From Rhodoferax sp. GW822-FHT02A01 (lineage in GTDB: Bacteria; Pseudomonadota; Gammaproteobacteria; Burkholderiales; Burkholderiaceae_C), in NCBI RefSeq assembly GCF_038784515.1, contig NZ_CP152376.1, positions 3,472,001-3,536,000 of the forward strand: a DNA stretch of 64,000 nucleotides, read 5' to 3'. The notes beneath the pieces were generated by a model. That model made no database searches and was not told where the DNA came from. It saw only the letters and a program-made list of their open reading frames with translations. Below, in pieces: positions 35,008 to 44,189 of the stretch. Made by a program: the position numbers and the translations under genes. Positions within the stretch are counted from its first letter, which is position 1; each line of letters starts with the position of its first letter.

Positions 35008-36508
35008 CGGAGACTATCGCCGTGGAATTAGGCGTTCCTAAGCCAGTCGGAACGTCGTACAGCGCATTTGCAAAACAGGCTGTGCACGTTCCGTTGCTAC
35101 CGGAGGCGACATCGTTGAAATAAGTTACGTAGCTTCCAGACGCCAGCGTCGAGTAGAGCAAGCTGTGGGCATCTCCCAGTGTAGCCTTGCCCGACAATGC
35201 ACGATTTGCGTTCGCCACAGTTGTCAATGCAGCCCAAATCGGAGTACTCAAGCTCGTACCACCAAAGGCATACCAATACGTTGTAGATGACGTTGCAGCG
35301 GTAAATGCAACGTAGACACCTGTGTAGGGATCAGCCACCATGGACACATCTGCTGAGGCCCTAAAGCTCGTGTCTCCGGGAATGGAAGCGTACGTCTTCT
35401 GGTACGCAGGCATTGCCAGATAGCTGCTGACTCCCCCACCCGTGCCAGACCACACACTCTCTTGCCGTGATGACGTGGTGAAACTGCTCAAGGAGGTCCC
35501 ACCGACTGCCGTCACGGCCGGCTCGATTGCCGGCCAGTTAACTGCGTAGCCGCTATCCCCTGTAGCGGCAAAGTACCCCATGCCCGCGGTTCCAAACAGC
35601 GATGAGGAATACGCACTGTTCGTAACCCAAGAAGCTTCTGCCGCCGCGAAGCTCATGGAGACAGTACCCTTGCCGAACTTGTTTGCAAGCTTGATGGCGT
35701 TTCCCAGATCATTGAGTGACGCAGAAGGCGCTTGAATAAGAACGATCCTGGCCAAAGGCGCGATAGCATGCGCCCATTGCGTATCCAGCGCAATTTCCTG
35801 TGCCCATCCAGCGTTGTAGGCCGGAGAGTTACCGGTCATATTGCCTTGGCTATTGATGCTCAGTACATAGATTTGGCAAGAATTGGTTGATGCTGCAGGC
35901 AGGGTACTTGCCGAAGTGGAAAGCGAGGCCTGGGAGCACACTGGCAAGCCAAACTGCTTGCTAAAGGAAGTGAGATCCTGAACGACTTTTGGGTGGCTAT
36001 AGGCATCCACAATGTAGATAGTCTGGCCCGCACCTAAATTCGCGTTTGTTGAGTTGGGTATTTGGTAGGCTGCTCGGATCTGGGCCGGTGTGTACACAAT
36101 CGACGAGGTAGTCGTGCTGTTGGGTGTGGCGCCCCCCTGCCCGCTGCCCAGGCCGTGCTCGCGCTGAAAGCGCGAAACATCCTCATCGGTAACCCCTCTG
36201 GTTCCGAGATCCTTCAAATCCTGTGGAGTGTAAATGTTGACGGGGCTGTGCGTGAGTGATCTATTGCTGCCGTCGGCATCTTCATCGCTAGGAGTTGTTG
36301 CCAACGGCAGGCGGTGGAAACTGGGCGTAACTAGCTGGTTGCCTAGGCTGGCTTGAGCAGCCACGGAAACAGACGCCGTCGAGCCGCTATCCTGCGCATC
36401 TGACGTACCGCTTCCGCCACCACAGGCTGCAAGTGTTGATAAGGCCAGTGCCCATAGGCTCATGACCGTATTGCGATTTGGACGGTTTGCAGACAATACA
36501 AAGCGCAT
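34991..36508 (-). CDS. S53 (sedolisin/pro-kumamolisin) peptidase, lipoprotein
   Basis: The 505-residue protein begins with a lipoprotein signal ending LSTLAAC, followed by GGGSGTSD. The catalytic residues of S53 peptidases are visible: WAQEIALDTQWAHAIAP (Glu and Asp), GDSGY with the oxyanion Asp, and GGTSLSTPIW with the Ser. The long linker and pro-like region (about residues 40-150) precede the catalytic core. It should be a secreted, acid-type endopeptidase anchored at the outer membrane. ATG 36508 follows AGAGG and gives the lipobox the right depth; a TTG at 36541 is less likely. Confidence 0.88.
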   Translation of the reverse strand: MRFVLSANRPNRNTVMSLWALALSTLAACGGGSGTSDAQDSGSTASVSVAAQASLGNQLVTPSFHRLPLATTPSDEDADGSNRSLTHSPVNIYTPQDLKDLGTRGVTDEDVSRFQREHGLGSGQGGATPNSTTTSSIVYTPAQIRAAYQIPNSTNANLGAGQTIYIVDAYSHPKVVQDLTSFSKQFGLPVCSQASLSTSASTLPAASTNSCQIYVLSINSQGNMTGNSPAYNAGWAQEIALDTQWAHAIAPLARIVLIQAPSASLNDLGNAIKLANKFGKGTVSMSFAAAEASWVTNSAYSSSLFGTAGMGYFAATGDSGYAVNWPAIEPAVTAVGGTSLSSFTTSSRQESVWSGTGGGVSSYLAMPAYQKTYASIPGDTSFRASADVSMVADPYTGVYVAFTAATSSTTYWYAFGGTSLSTPIWAALTTVANANRALSGKATLGDAHSLLYSTLASGSYVTYFNDVASGSNGTCTACFANALYDVPTGLGTPNSTAIVSALAAY

Positions 36509-36876
36509 AACGGGCCTCTTGCAGTAGTTGACTGGATTCAAACCATTGTGAACAGCTTTCTTTGGGCGGGTTGATTTATGCCGGATACTTTGTTTCGCTT
36601 TGTAAAGTTCGTCGTCGAAACGTCACGCTCCGCGCTTAATCTGGCTGAACCTCGACGGCGAATCACTTAAGCGCTGGCGACCCTTGTCCACCTGCCCAAA
36701 AGCTTCCCAGTCGGGCACATAGCAGTAACAGAGTACCTGTCTGCAAGCCATCATTCACAACAACGGTACCCACTGGAAACGTATGCTACGGCATTTTCAT
36801 TCAATAACCTATGATCACTATCATGGCTACATCGATGAGGATCATCGTGGCCACAGTTCTTAGCCGCGAAACCCAG
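36509..36876 (+). other. Intergenic, no gene seen
   Basis: This stretch lies upstream of the S53 peptidase gene and to the left of a transglutaminase-like remnant. It should hold the peptidase promoter; no box was recognised. Confidence 0.4.
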
Positions 36877-37056
36877 TCAGTCAGCTCGGTTTTTCGAACC
36901 CCACGTTATCGTCGTGTCGGGCGACACATTCAAGGTGTGCGACGTGAGTTGCAGTTCACGACTTTCTCTTGGACGCAGCATCAGCCGATGCGGATTCTGA
37001 CTGACAGCGTTGCGGTAGTGATAGACCGTTGAGTGAGTGATTCGAATTTGGGTCAT
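36877..37056 (-). pseudogene. Transglutaminase-like protein, N-terminal remnant
   Basis: A frame from ATG 37056 reads MTQIRITHSTVYHYRNAVSQ, then PHRLMLRPRESRELQL, the signature beginning of Bact_transglu_N proteins of roughly 300 residues. After TITWG it runs into a stop. A possible continuation in another frame (RTVATMILIDVA) is weak. The rest of the gene is gone. Confidence 0.6.
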
Positions 37057-37318
37057 GGCAGGTGGCGAAAGCTCAAGGGGAGGGCTGCATTCCAACGAGC
37101 GCACACCAACCTTCTCGTGGACTGTGCAGCCGCTTGAGTCCCTTGCACAGTTTGGGGATCATCGAAGTTGCGGTCAAATCTTGCATCACGACATTTTCAT
37201 GCACCGGTGCTTGACGCGACACAAAATGGCACTGGCGAGTTTGATCCGTAGGGACTGCCCCCCAATGATTTCTGTGATGATGCGCGCTACGGTCTAATGG
37301 CCTGAAGGACCACTCGAT
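37057..37318 (+). other. Short gap before MFS gene
   Basis: No gene is visible. GAAGGA at 37304-37309 serves as a possible ribosome-binding site for the TTG start of the MFS gene. Confidence 0.35.
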
Positions 37319-38524
37319 TTGTTCAAGAAACTGATTCCACATGGGGCCGATGTCGACATCGCCCCAATATTTGTCGCGCGCGCGTTGCGTGGTTTTGCCG
37401 ATGGCTTCGTGGCCGTGCTGTTGCCTGTCTATTTGCTGGCGATTGGATTTGGAGGCGTTGAAGTTGGCGCGATCGCTACAGCGACGCTTTTGGGATCGGC
37501 ATGCGCGACCCTTGCTATCGGAGCCTGGGGCCATCGTTGGACCGGCAAGGCTCTGACGGTTGCAGCGGCCCTGCTTATGGTAGCTACCGGGTTGGGCTTT
37601 GCATCCATTCAAGCGTTTTGGCCGATGTTGCTAGTGGCATTTGTGGGCACGCTCAATCCAAGCTCTGGTGACGTGAGTATTTTTCTCCCTTTGGAGCATG
37701 CTAGGTTGGCTGCCGCGTCCGATTCCGCGGCCAGAACCGATTTGTTTGCGCGGTACGCGCTCACGGGAGCGCTGTGCGCAGCCATTGGTTCGCTGGCATC
37801 TGGAATTCCGGACCGGGTAGTGGCTGCTACTGGCGTTGAGAGGCTTCTGGCATTGCGTGGCATGTTCATGCTCTACGGAATCATCGGGCTGGCTGTCTGG
37901 CGGCTATATGGGAAGCTTCCGAACACTGGCGATTCGCATGGCGAAAAGCCCGCGCCGCTTAATCAATCGCGTATTGTGGTGATCAAGTTGGCAGCATTGT
38001 TCTCAGTGGACTCATTTGCGGGTGGATTGGTCCTCAATTCGCTGCTGTCGCTTTGGCTATTTCAACGGTTTGGCCTTTCGCTGGCCGCAACCGGAGCATT
38101 CTTTTTTGCCTCGGGGCTGCTTGGCGCAGTTTCTCAGCTCGCCGCGCCCCAGCTAGCCAAGCGGATCGGCTTGGTCAACACCATGGTCTTTACCCACATC
38201 CCCGCAAGTTTGTGCCTAATCGGCGCTGCATTCGCACCTTACTTTGAGCTAGCCTTGGTTTTGCTTCTGGTTCGTGCGTTGGTGTCGTCGATGGATGTAC
38301 CTGCCCGCAGTGCTTTCGTGATGTCGGTCGTTCAGCCCCACGAACGGGCTGCTGCTGCCAGTTTCACTGCGGTGCCGCGCAGTTTGGCTTCGGCCTTGAG
38401 TCCGGTGCTGGCAGGGTGGCTCTTCCAGTCGGGATGGGCTGCCGCTCCATTGGTGGCCTGCGGAGTGTTGAAAATCGCCTACGACTTGGCGCTGTGGCGA
38501 GCGTTCCGATTGTTCAAGCACTAA
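37319..38524 (+). CDS. MFS transporter
   Basis: The 401-residue protein has about 12 hydrophobic segments typical of major facilitator proteins. The first lies near residues 25-45 (LRGFADGFVAVLLPVYLLA), the loop between segments 2 and 3 carries GAWGHRWTGK, and a middle loop near residues 195-215 is polar. Substrate cannot be told; drug or metabolite export is common in this group. The only plausible start in frame is a TTG with GAAGGA 9 nt upstream. It is not obviously in an operon. Confidence 0.82.
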   Translation: MFKKLIPHGADVDIAPIFVARALRGFADGFVAVLLPVYLLAIGFGGVEVGAIATATLLGSACATLAIGAWGHRWTGKALTVAAALLMVATGLGFASIQAFWPMLLVAFVGTLNPSSGDVSIFLPLEHARLAAASDSAARTDLFARYALTGALCAAIGSLASGIPDRVVAATGVERLLALRGMFMLYGIIGLAVWRLYGKLPNTGDSHGEKPAPLNQSRIVVIKLAALFSVDSFAGGLVLNSLLSLWLFQRFGLSLAATGAFFFASGLLGAVSQLAAPQLAKRIGLVNTMVFTHIPASLCLIGAAFAPYFELALVLLLVRALVSSMDVPARSAFVMSVVQPHERAAAASFTAVPRSLASALSPVLAGWLFQSGWAAAPLVACGVLKIAYDLALWRAFRLFKH

Positions 38525-38557
38525 CCGCTCGGTCCAATGAATGATGAGGGTTCTTGT

Positions 38558-38809
38558 TCACCTTGGATGACCGGAGTAGGGCGGGAAGTGGTCATACGCA
38601 CCTAAGAACTGAATGACTGCCGCAGGTCGACTCCTGAGACTGAGGCACCGAATCAGCTTTGCCCGAAGGTGCCGTACAAGTTGGCTTGCCAGATTGCTGG
38701 CGAGCAGCGCCAGTGTGCCCATGGCGGTCATAGGCATCCGATATTTCGTCGCCAGCAAGCTGTCATTCGATTGGAGCTGAACCGTCGATGACTTAGTTGC
38801 GAATTGCAT
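38558..38809 (-). CDS. Small unknown protein
   Basis: The 83-residue product has a hydrophobic stretch (TAMGTLALLASNLASQL, about residues 28-45), then a basic region (RHLRAKLIRCLSLRSR). GGAGG lies 8 nt before ATG 38809, which is unusually good for such a short frame. Not recognised; a single-pass membrane peptide is possible. Confidence 0.5.
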   Translation of the reverse strand: MQFATKSSTVQLQSNDSLLATKYRMPMTAMGTLALLASNLASQLVRHLRAKLIRCLSLRSRPAAVIQFLGAYDHFPPYSGHPR

Positions 38810-38907
38810 TGCTGTGCCCTCCGTCCGAACTTTCTGTCGATGACATTTTTCGGTGGCCACTCGTACATCGAATCGCAACTTAACCTTAGCTCCCTCGATG
38901 TCCTGAG

Positions 38908-40086
38908 TTACACACCGTGGCCATGTGCCATATTAGGCAGCGTCAAGGTAAAGGTGCTGCCGCATCCCACTTCGCTTTTCAGTGTAATGCGTCCGCCCAG
39001 TAGCTTGGCGAGTTCGCCAGAGAGGTACAGGCCCAGTCCGGTGCTTTCGGTTCCCTTGCCGTGTTCACCGACTTGTGTAAATGCGGAAAACAACCTTGCC
39101 TGGTCTTGGGCAGAGATGCCAACACCGGTATCCGACACACTGATGCAGACTGCGGCGTTGCTGCCGTCAGCCGTCTGGCTCAAATCCAGCGTCACAGAGC
39201 CCATGGGTGTGTATTTAATGGCATTGTTGGCCAGATTCATCACGATCTGGAACAGCGCTCGACGGTCCGTGTTGAGGCGGACTTCTGACGTCGGGACATG
39301 AACATCTAGCACAAGGCCTTTGCCAACAGCCAGCACTTGCATTGCGGCGGCAACTTCCTTCAGCAGTGCTTGGCACATCACCGGTTCGGGATTCAGTTCG
39401 ATTTTTCCAGATTCGATGCGGGCGAGGTCTAGCAGGTCATTGATCAAAGAGAGCAGATGCTTGCCACTGGAGCAAATGATCTCGACATGCTCTTCCTGCT
39501 CCGGGTTCAAAGGCCCGGTGAGCTTCATCTGCAGTATTTCTGCAAAACCCAGAATTGCGTTCAAGGGAGTGCGAAGTTCGTGGCTCATTGTGGCCATGAA
39601 ATGGTCCTTTGCTCGTCGTGCGCGCTCTAGCTCAGAATTGGCGGATTCCAGTGCCAAAGTGTGCTCATGCAGGCTGTGAGTAAGTGCCGCATTCTCTATG
39701 CGCAGTTTGCGAACTGCCAGGGCGCGTGTCAAAACTGGCAAGATGGCACTGAGCTTGAATGGTTTGAGGATGTAGTCCAGTGCTCCCACGCGCATGGCTT
39801 CTACTGCAGTGGTGATGGTTCCATTACCGGTCATGATGATGCATACCAGTTGCGGGTCGATCTGCTGTGCCGCCTGCAGCAACGCAATGCCATCCAGCTC
39901 TGGCATCATCAGATCCGTCAACAGCAGGCTGAAGTGGCCCGTGCGCAAGGCATCCAGGGCTAGGCGACCGCTGTTGAAGCCGATGGTGTGAAACCCTTGA
40001 TCCTTCAAGGTGTCGCACAGCGCCTGCATCTGAGCACGTTCGTCATCCACAACCAGAATATTGACTTCGGAGACTTCTTGCATCAT
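38908..40086 (-). CDS. Receiver-histidine kinase hybrid
   Basis: The 392-residue protein has an N-terminal receiver (VDDERAQ, phosphoacceptor in LTDLMMPELDG, LKPFK lysine), a linker helix, a HisKA domain with MATMSHELRTPLNAILGFAE, and an HATPase_c domain with NLANNAIKYTP, DTGVGI and GTESTGLGLYLSG. There is no membrane segment. A kinase whose own receiver is N-terminal is usually driven by phosphotransfer from another kinase; the hybrid kinase upstream is the obvious candidate. It is the last gene of the 38.9-46.9 kb unit, starting 22 nt after the previous stop. Confidence 0.9.
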   Translation of the reverse strand: MMQEVSEVNILVVDDERAQMQALCDTLKDQGFHTIGFNSGRLALDALRTGHFSLLLTDLMMPELDGIALLQAAQQIDPQLVCIIMTGNGTITTAVEAMRVGALDYILKPFKLSAILPVLTRALAVRKLRIENAALTHSLHEHTLALESANSELERARRAKDHFMATMSHELRTPLNAILGFAEILQMKLTGPLNPEQEEHVEIICSSGKHLLSLINDLLDLARIESGKIELNPEPVMCQALLKEVAAAMQVLAVGKGLVLDVHVPTSEVRLNTDRRALFQIVMNLANNAIKYTPMGSVTLDLSQTADGSNAAVCISVSDTGVGISAQDQARLFSAFTQVGEHGKGTESTGLGLYLSGELAKLLGGRITLKSEVGCGSTFTLTLPNMAHGHGV

Positions 40087-40107
40087 GTACCCTCTTGCAG
40101 CTTTGAT

Positions 40108-43014
40108 CTACTTCGAGTTTGAGGTGCAGCACTGCACGAAGGCGTCGCGCAGTTCCCGCAACTTTGGTGGTTTGCTGAGTACAACGTCCACGTACGGAGG
40201 AAGCTCGCCACTGGACAACAGGCGACGTCCCCAGCCCGTCAGCAATATGACCGGGGTGATGGGGGAGAGGTGTTTTACCACCTCGGCCACCTTGCGACCA
40301 TCGGTGTGTGGCATGCCCAAGTCAGTGATCACTAGGGAAAACGGATGTCCCACTTGCTGAGCCGCGCGAAAGGCGTCGATGCCCGCTTGACCACCATTGC
40401 TGGTACTGACGTGGTGGCCGTCAGTGGCCAAGGCATCTTGCAACGACTTCAGTAGCATGGGGTCGTCGTCCACCAGCAGGATGCGCATATGTGATGGAAC
40501 TACGCCAGGCGCCGGTTCCGGGCTTGGTTCGGCCATGGTCACGGGGATGGGAAACACCAGTCTCATGGTCGTTCCCTGGCCGGGAGCGCTCTCAATTTCG
40601 ATGTCTGCGCTGTGCCGCTCAATCACGCCATACACCATGGCCAGCCCCAGGCCGGTGCCGCGTTCCCCTTTAGTGGTGAAAAAAGGCTCCAGGCAACGTT
40701 GGCGTGTATCTGCGTCCATGCCCATACCAGTATCCACAACTTCAAGATGAACCGATTGCAATGCATTGGTGTCGGTTACTAGCTTGGTGCGTAGTGTCAG
40801 TGTACCGCCTCCAGGCATCGCATCCACTGCATTGAAAAAGAGGTTCACCAGTGCCTCGCGAATTTCACTTTCTATCCCCATGACCATAGGTAGATCGGGC
40901 GCAAGCTCCTGCTTCAATTCGATAACGACGCCGCGCTGTTGCGGCATATCACTCCAGCGTGCGCGCGTCAGGTCAGTTACGTGTTGCAGCAACACGTTCA
41001 GCTGTACCGGCGCCAGCGTGAGCTGTGATTCGCGCTGCCGATAGAACTCCCCCATGCGTGCCACAGTTTGCGCAACGTCCTCTATGGAGCGCTGCATGGT
41101 CTCCAGGTACTTGCGTGTGCGGACGCTCAGGTTGGGCTCGTTTTGCAACAGCGACTCCGTATACAGGGCCACCGGTGAAATGGCATTGTTGATGTCATGT
41201 GCTATGCCGCTGGCCATCTGCCCGAGTGCGCCCAGACGTTCCTGCTGCATCATCGCCTGCTGTGACTGGCGCAGGTCATCGTATGCCTGCTGCAGCGTCC
41301 CATAGAGTTGCGACTGGTGTGCAGCCAGCGCCACATGCTCGCTGAGTTGGAGCAGGAATTCGCACTCGCCGCTGCTAAAGGCGTTGGGCGCATGACGTGC
41401 AGAAACCAGCACACCGAACACCCGGCTTTCCGTCAGCAAAGGTGCAATGACGAGAGAGCGCAGAGCACCGCGCGCCAAACGCTGGGGAAAGGGAAACGCC
41501 ACATTGAGGATGTCGGGCTCGTAAACCAGTTCCCCCTGAACACAGCGTGACAAGCCATTTTCATCGATGCCCACACGAGCTTGGTTCGTCATGGCGAGCT
41601 CCTGCGCCAATGCGCCGCTGCGTACCCCCACGCTGACAACCACCAGACAGCTGTTGGAGGGCTCATACAGGCACATGCAGCAGAAATCCACGGGCAGTTG
41701 TTCCTCCAGGCTTCGCACAACTACCTGGAATATACTGGGCAGATCCTGCCGTTCGCCGATGGCACGGGTGATCTGATGCAGTAGGCTCAGCCGCCCCAGT
41801 TGGGCCTGCAGTTTCTGCTCGCTTTGTCTGCGCTCGCTAATATCCCGCACAAAGCCAGTGAAGGTAGGCGGATGCGCCGAGCCGCTGCGCGTGATGGACA
41901 ATTCCACGGGAAACTCGGAGCCGTCCGAACGAATTGCCGTAAGTTCCTGGCGTTGACCCAGCACCGGTCCTATGCCCGTGACCATGTAATGCGCCATTCC
42001 TTGGCGATGGCGTTCACGCAGTGTTGCCGGTATGAGCAGGTCTGCCATGTCGGAGCCCAGAACGGCCTGCCGCGTGTAGCCAAAAATGCGTTCAGCGGCC
42101 GCATTGAAATCCAGGAGCTGCCCTTGATGGTCTATCGAAATGATGCCGTCAAGTGCGGTACTTACGACCGCCATGTTGCGCTCCTGGCTTTCCCGCAGTG
42201 CAACTTCGGTGCGTCGACGCTCAGCAATCTCCAACTGCAATTGGTGGTTCGACTGCACCAGTTCATCGCGCGAGACGGTGGTGCCTTGCAGCTTTGCGGT
42301 CATGGCGTCAAAGGTGCGCGCCAGTTCGCCAATTTCGTCGCGCGCGGTCACACTCAACCTGTGGCCGAGATTACCGGCGCCCACCACCGCAATGCCATCG
42401 CGCAGACTGACCAGAGGTCGAATCACGCTGCGCAAGAGAAGCAATATGGTTGCACCAATGACCAGCAGCACCACTCCGCCGGATGTCGCCACGGCTAGAC
42501 TAGCACGTTGTTGGGCCTGGAGCACGGCGATACGGCTGCGCTCGGACAAGCGCAGCGCAATGGCGATCATTGCCTGCGTCTCATTGACGATTTGACCGGA
42601 CAGGCGAGAATCCAATTCATCCAGCACAGTGCTGTTTTGTTTGACCAGCTGGCGCTCTTGTTGGTTGGCGACCAATTGGCCAAATAGGTCGCTGACACCT
42701 TCCTGGGCCCGGTTCAAGGTCTGGATGGAGGCCAGTTCCTGATCGTCGCTGAACCCCTTGACGCTTGACAGCAGCTTGAGCAGCGAGGCTTGGCTCCATT
42801 GCCATTGGACGCGGGTACGCTCTTCGTGGTGCAACACATATTCCATTGTCAGGTAGCGTACCGAAGTGGCTGCTTGCAGGATCTGACTTGCCGACTCGTT
42901 CTTTCCGAGTTCTTGGCTGATTTGTTGCGTCGCTATCCACAGAACCATTCCGACGCCGCCGATGACAACAGTGCTCAATAGCCCAGCGAGTTGCAGTCGC
43001 GTGGAAATTTGCAT
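40108..43014 (-). CDS. HAMP-PAS-GAF hybrid histidine kinase
   Basis: The 968-residue membrane kinase has TM1 (about 8-28), a periplasmic helical region, TM2 (about 188-210), HAMP, PAS (VVSTALDGIISIDHQGQLLD), GAF, a HisKA domain with MASGIAHDINNAISPVALY, HATPase_c (NLFFNAVDAMPGGG, DTGMGM, GTGLGLAMVYGV) and a C-terminal receiver (LVDDDPML, VITDLGMPHTDG, LSKPP). ATG at 43014 is chosen for its ribosome-binding site. It follows the binding-protein gene by 35 nt, so the periplasmic binding protein may deliver the signal to it. That pairing is inference. Confidence 0.92.
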   Translation of the reverse strand: MQISTRLQLAGLLSTVVIGGVGMVLWIATQQISQELGKNESASQILQAATSVRYLTMEYVLHHEERTRVQWQWSQASLLKLLSSVKGFSDDQELASIQTLNRAQEGVSDLFGQLVANQQERQLVKQNSTVLDELDSRLSGQIVNETQAMIAIALRLSERSRIAVLQAQQRASLAVATSGGVVLLVIGATILLLLRSVIRPLVSLRDGIAVVGAGNLGHRLSVTARDEIGELARTFDAMTAKLQGTTVSRDELVQSNHQLQLEIAERRRTEVALRESQERNMAVVSTALDGIISIDHQGQLLDFNAAAERIFGYTRQAVLGSDMADLLIPATLRERHRQGMAHYMVTGIGPVLGQRQELTAIRSDGSEFPVELSITRSGSAHPPTFTGFVRDISERRQSEQKLQAQLGRLSLLHQITRAIGERQDLPSIFQVVVRSLEEQLPVDFCCMCLYEPSNSCLVVVSVGVRSGALAQELAMTNQARVGIDENGLSRCVQGELVYEPDILNVAFPFPQRLARGALRSLVIAPLLTESRVFGVLVSARHAPNAFSSGECEFLLQLSEHVALAAHQSQLYGTLQQAYDDLRQSQQAMMQQERLGALGQMASGIAHDINNAISPVALYTESLLQNEPNLSVRTRKYLETMQRSIEDVAQTVARMGEFYRQRESQLTLAPVQLNVLLQHVTDLTRARWSDMPQQRGVVIELKQELAPDLPMVMGIESEIREALVNLFFNAVDAMPGGGTLTLRTKLVTDTNALQSVHLEVVDTGMGMDADTRQRCLEPFFTTKGERGTGLGLAMVYGVIERHSADIEIESAPGQGTTMRLVFPIPVTMAEPSPEPAPGVVPSHMRILLVDDDPMLLKSLQDALATDGHHVSTSNGGQAGIDAFRAAQQVGHPFSLVITDLGMPHTDGRKVAEVVKHLSPITPVILLTGWGRRLLSSGELPPYVDVVLSKPPKLRELRDAFVQCCTSNSK

Positions 43015-43049
43015 TCCAGCGCTCCCTTCCATTCAATGTAATAAAGAAA

Positions 43050-44189
43050 CTAATGAATAACCGTTACCGAGCCCGGTTGAACCGCAAGCATGCCGTCCAA
43101 ATCGACGTTGTTAAGGTAGTTGGGCATGCCACTGGGTGCTACTAGCTTGTTCTTGATCACCCAACGACTTTCATCCTCCAGTGCAAGTAACAGGCTCTGG
43201 TCAAGGGAGATGTCGAAGTGGTAGCTGGGCCACAAGGGCCTCAAACTCGTCGCTTCTATCTTCATGACCTTGGCAGTAATGCGCTGGGCCAACTCTGGCA
43301 TGTTCTGGCAGAACTGTGCACCGCTGATCAGTGCGCGCAAGACCTTTTTAATTGTTTCCTTGTGGTCGACGGTGTATTCACGCGTACCGCTGAGGTTGTA
43401 GGTGGCGTTATAGACACCATCGGTGGAAAAGTTGGCACCATTTGCGCCAGCCTGCTGTTTGATTACATCCACAAACGGCTCCCAGGTGGAAACCGCATCC
43501 ACATCACCCTTGATCAGGGCTGCGCCGAGTTCCTCCGGCTTGAGGTCCACCAAGGTCACGTCGCTGGCTGACATTTTCTGTCGGTTCAAAAAGGCGTCTA
43601 GCACAAAGTGCCCGGAAGTTCCCAACGTGGCTCCGATTCGCTTTCCCCGTAAGCTAGCGGGCGTAGTGACGTTCCTGTCCAGTCGGCCAACTATTCCATA
43701 GTCCTTGGTCGTGCTGAAAATAGTTGCAACGATGCTAACAGGTTGCCCCCGCATTACGGAGAACACCACGGGAATATCCGCCGAAACACCCAATTGGGCC
43801 TTACCCTGTAGAGTGGCGGCCAGTGCATCTTTTCCATTGGTAAAGGGCAGAATATTGACTTGGAGTCCTTGCTGAGTGAAATAGCCGTTTTCCTGTGCTA
43901 CGAAAATGGGGCAGCTGCCGGCATAGACAGTATTGGTTGCAAGAGTCAACGACTCCATGGGTGCTGGTATTGTTGAATTCCGGAAATTCCAAAGATATCC
44001 GGCAATCACCAGCATAAGTAGTGCCAGACCCACGACCAATTGGAGAATCGATTTGCCAAACTGAGTCTTGGTGATAGTTGACGTCGTTTGATTCACCCAT
44101 GCGTGCCGTACCGGCAATTTAGGTCGGAATATAAACGTAGTCAACATTTGGACCATGAGTTGTTCACAGAGGAAAGCTATGTGAATCAT
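43050..44189 (-). CDS. Membrane-anchored TauA/SsuA-like binding protein
   Basis: The 379-residue protein has an unusual N-terminus: about 45 polar residues, then an uncleaved-looking membrane segment (ILQLVVGLALLMLVIAGYLW), then an NMT1/TauA-type periplasmic binding domain (ATNTVYAGSCPIFVAQENGY, DIPVVFSVM, LGTSGHFVLDAFL, AVSTWEPFVD). The Trp-Glu-Pro hinge motif is typical of aliphatic sulfonate or nitrate binding proteins. No ABC permease or ATPase is adjacent. It is translationally coupled to the upstream GGDEF/EAL gene (ATGA overlap). A sensory rather than transport role is inferred from the operon. Confidence 0.85.
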   Translation of the reverse strand: MIHIAFLCEQLMVQMLTTFIFRPKLPVRHAWVNQTTSTITKTQFGKSILQLVVGLALLMLVIAGYLWNFRNSTIPAPMESLTLATNTVYAGSCPIFVAQENGYFTQQGLQVNILPFTNGKDALAATLQGKAQLGVSADIPVVFSVMRGQPVSIVATIFSTTKDYGIVGRLDRNVTTPASLRGKRIGATLGTSGHFVLDAFLNRQKMSASDVTLVDLKPEELGAALIKGDVDAVSTWEPFVDVIKQQAGANGANFSTDGVYNATYNLSGTREYTVDHKETIKKVLRALISGAQFCQNMPELAQRITAKVMKIEATSLRPLWPSYHFDISLDQSLLLALEDESRWVIKNKLVAPSGMPNYLNNVDLDGMLAVQPGSVTVIH

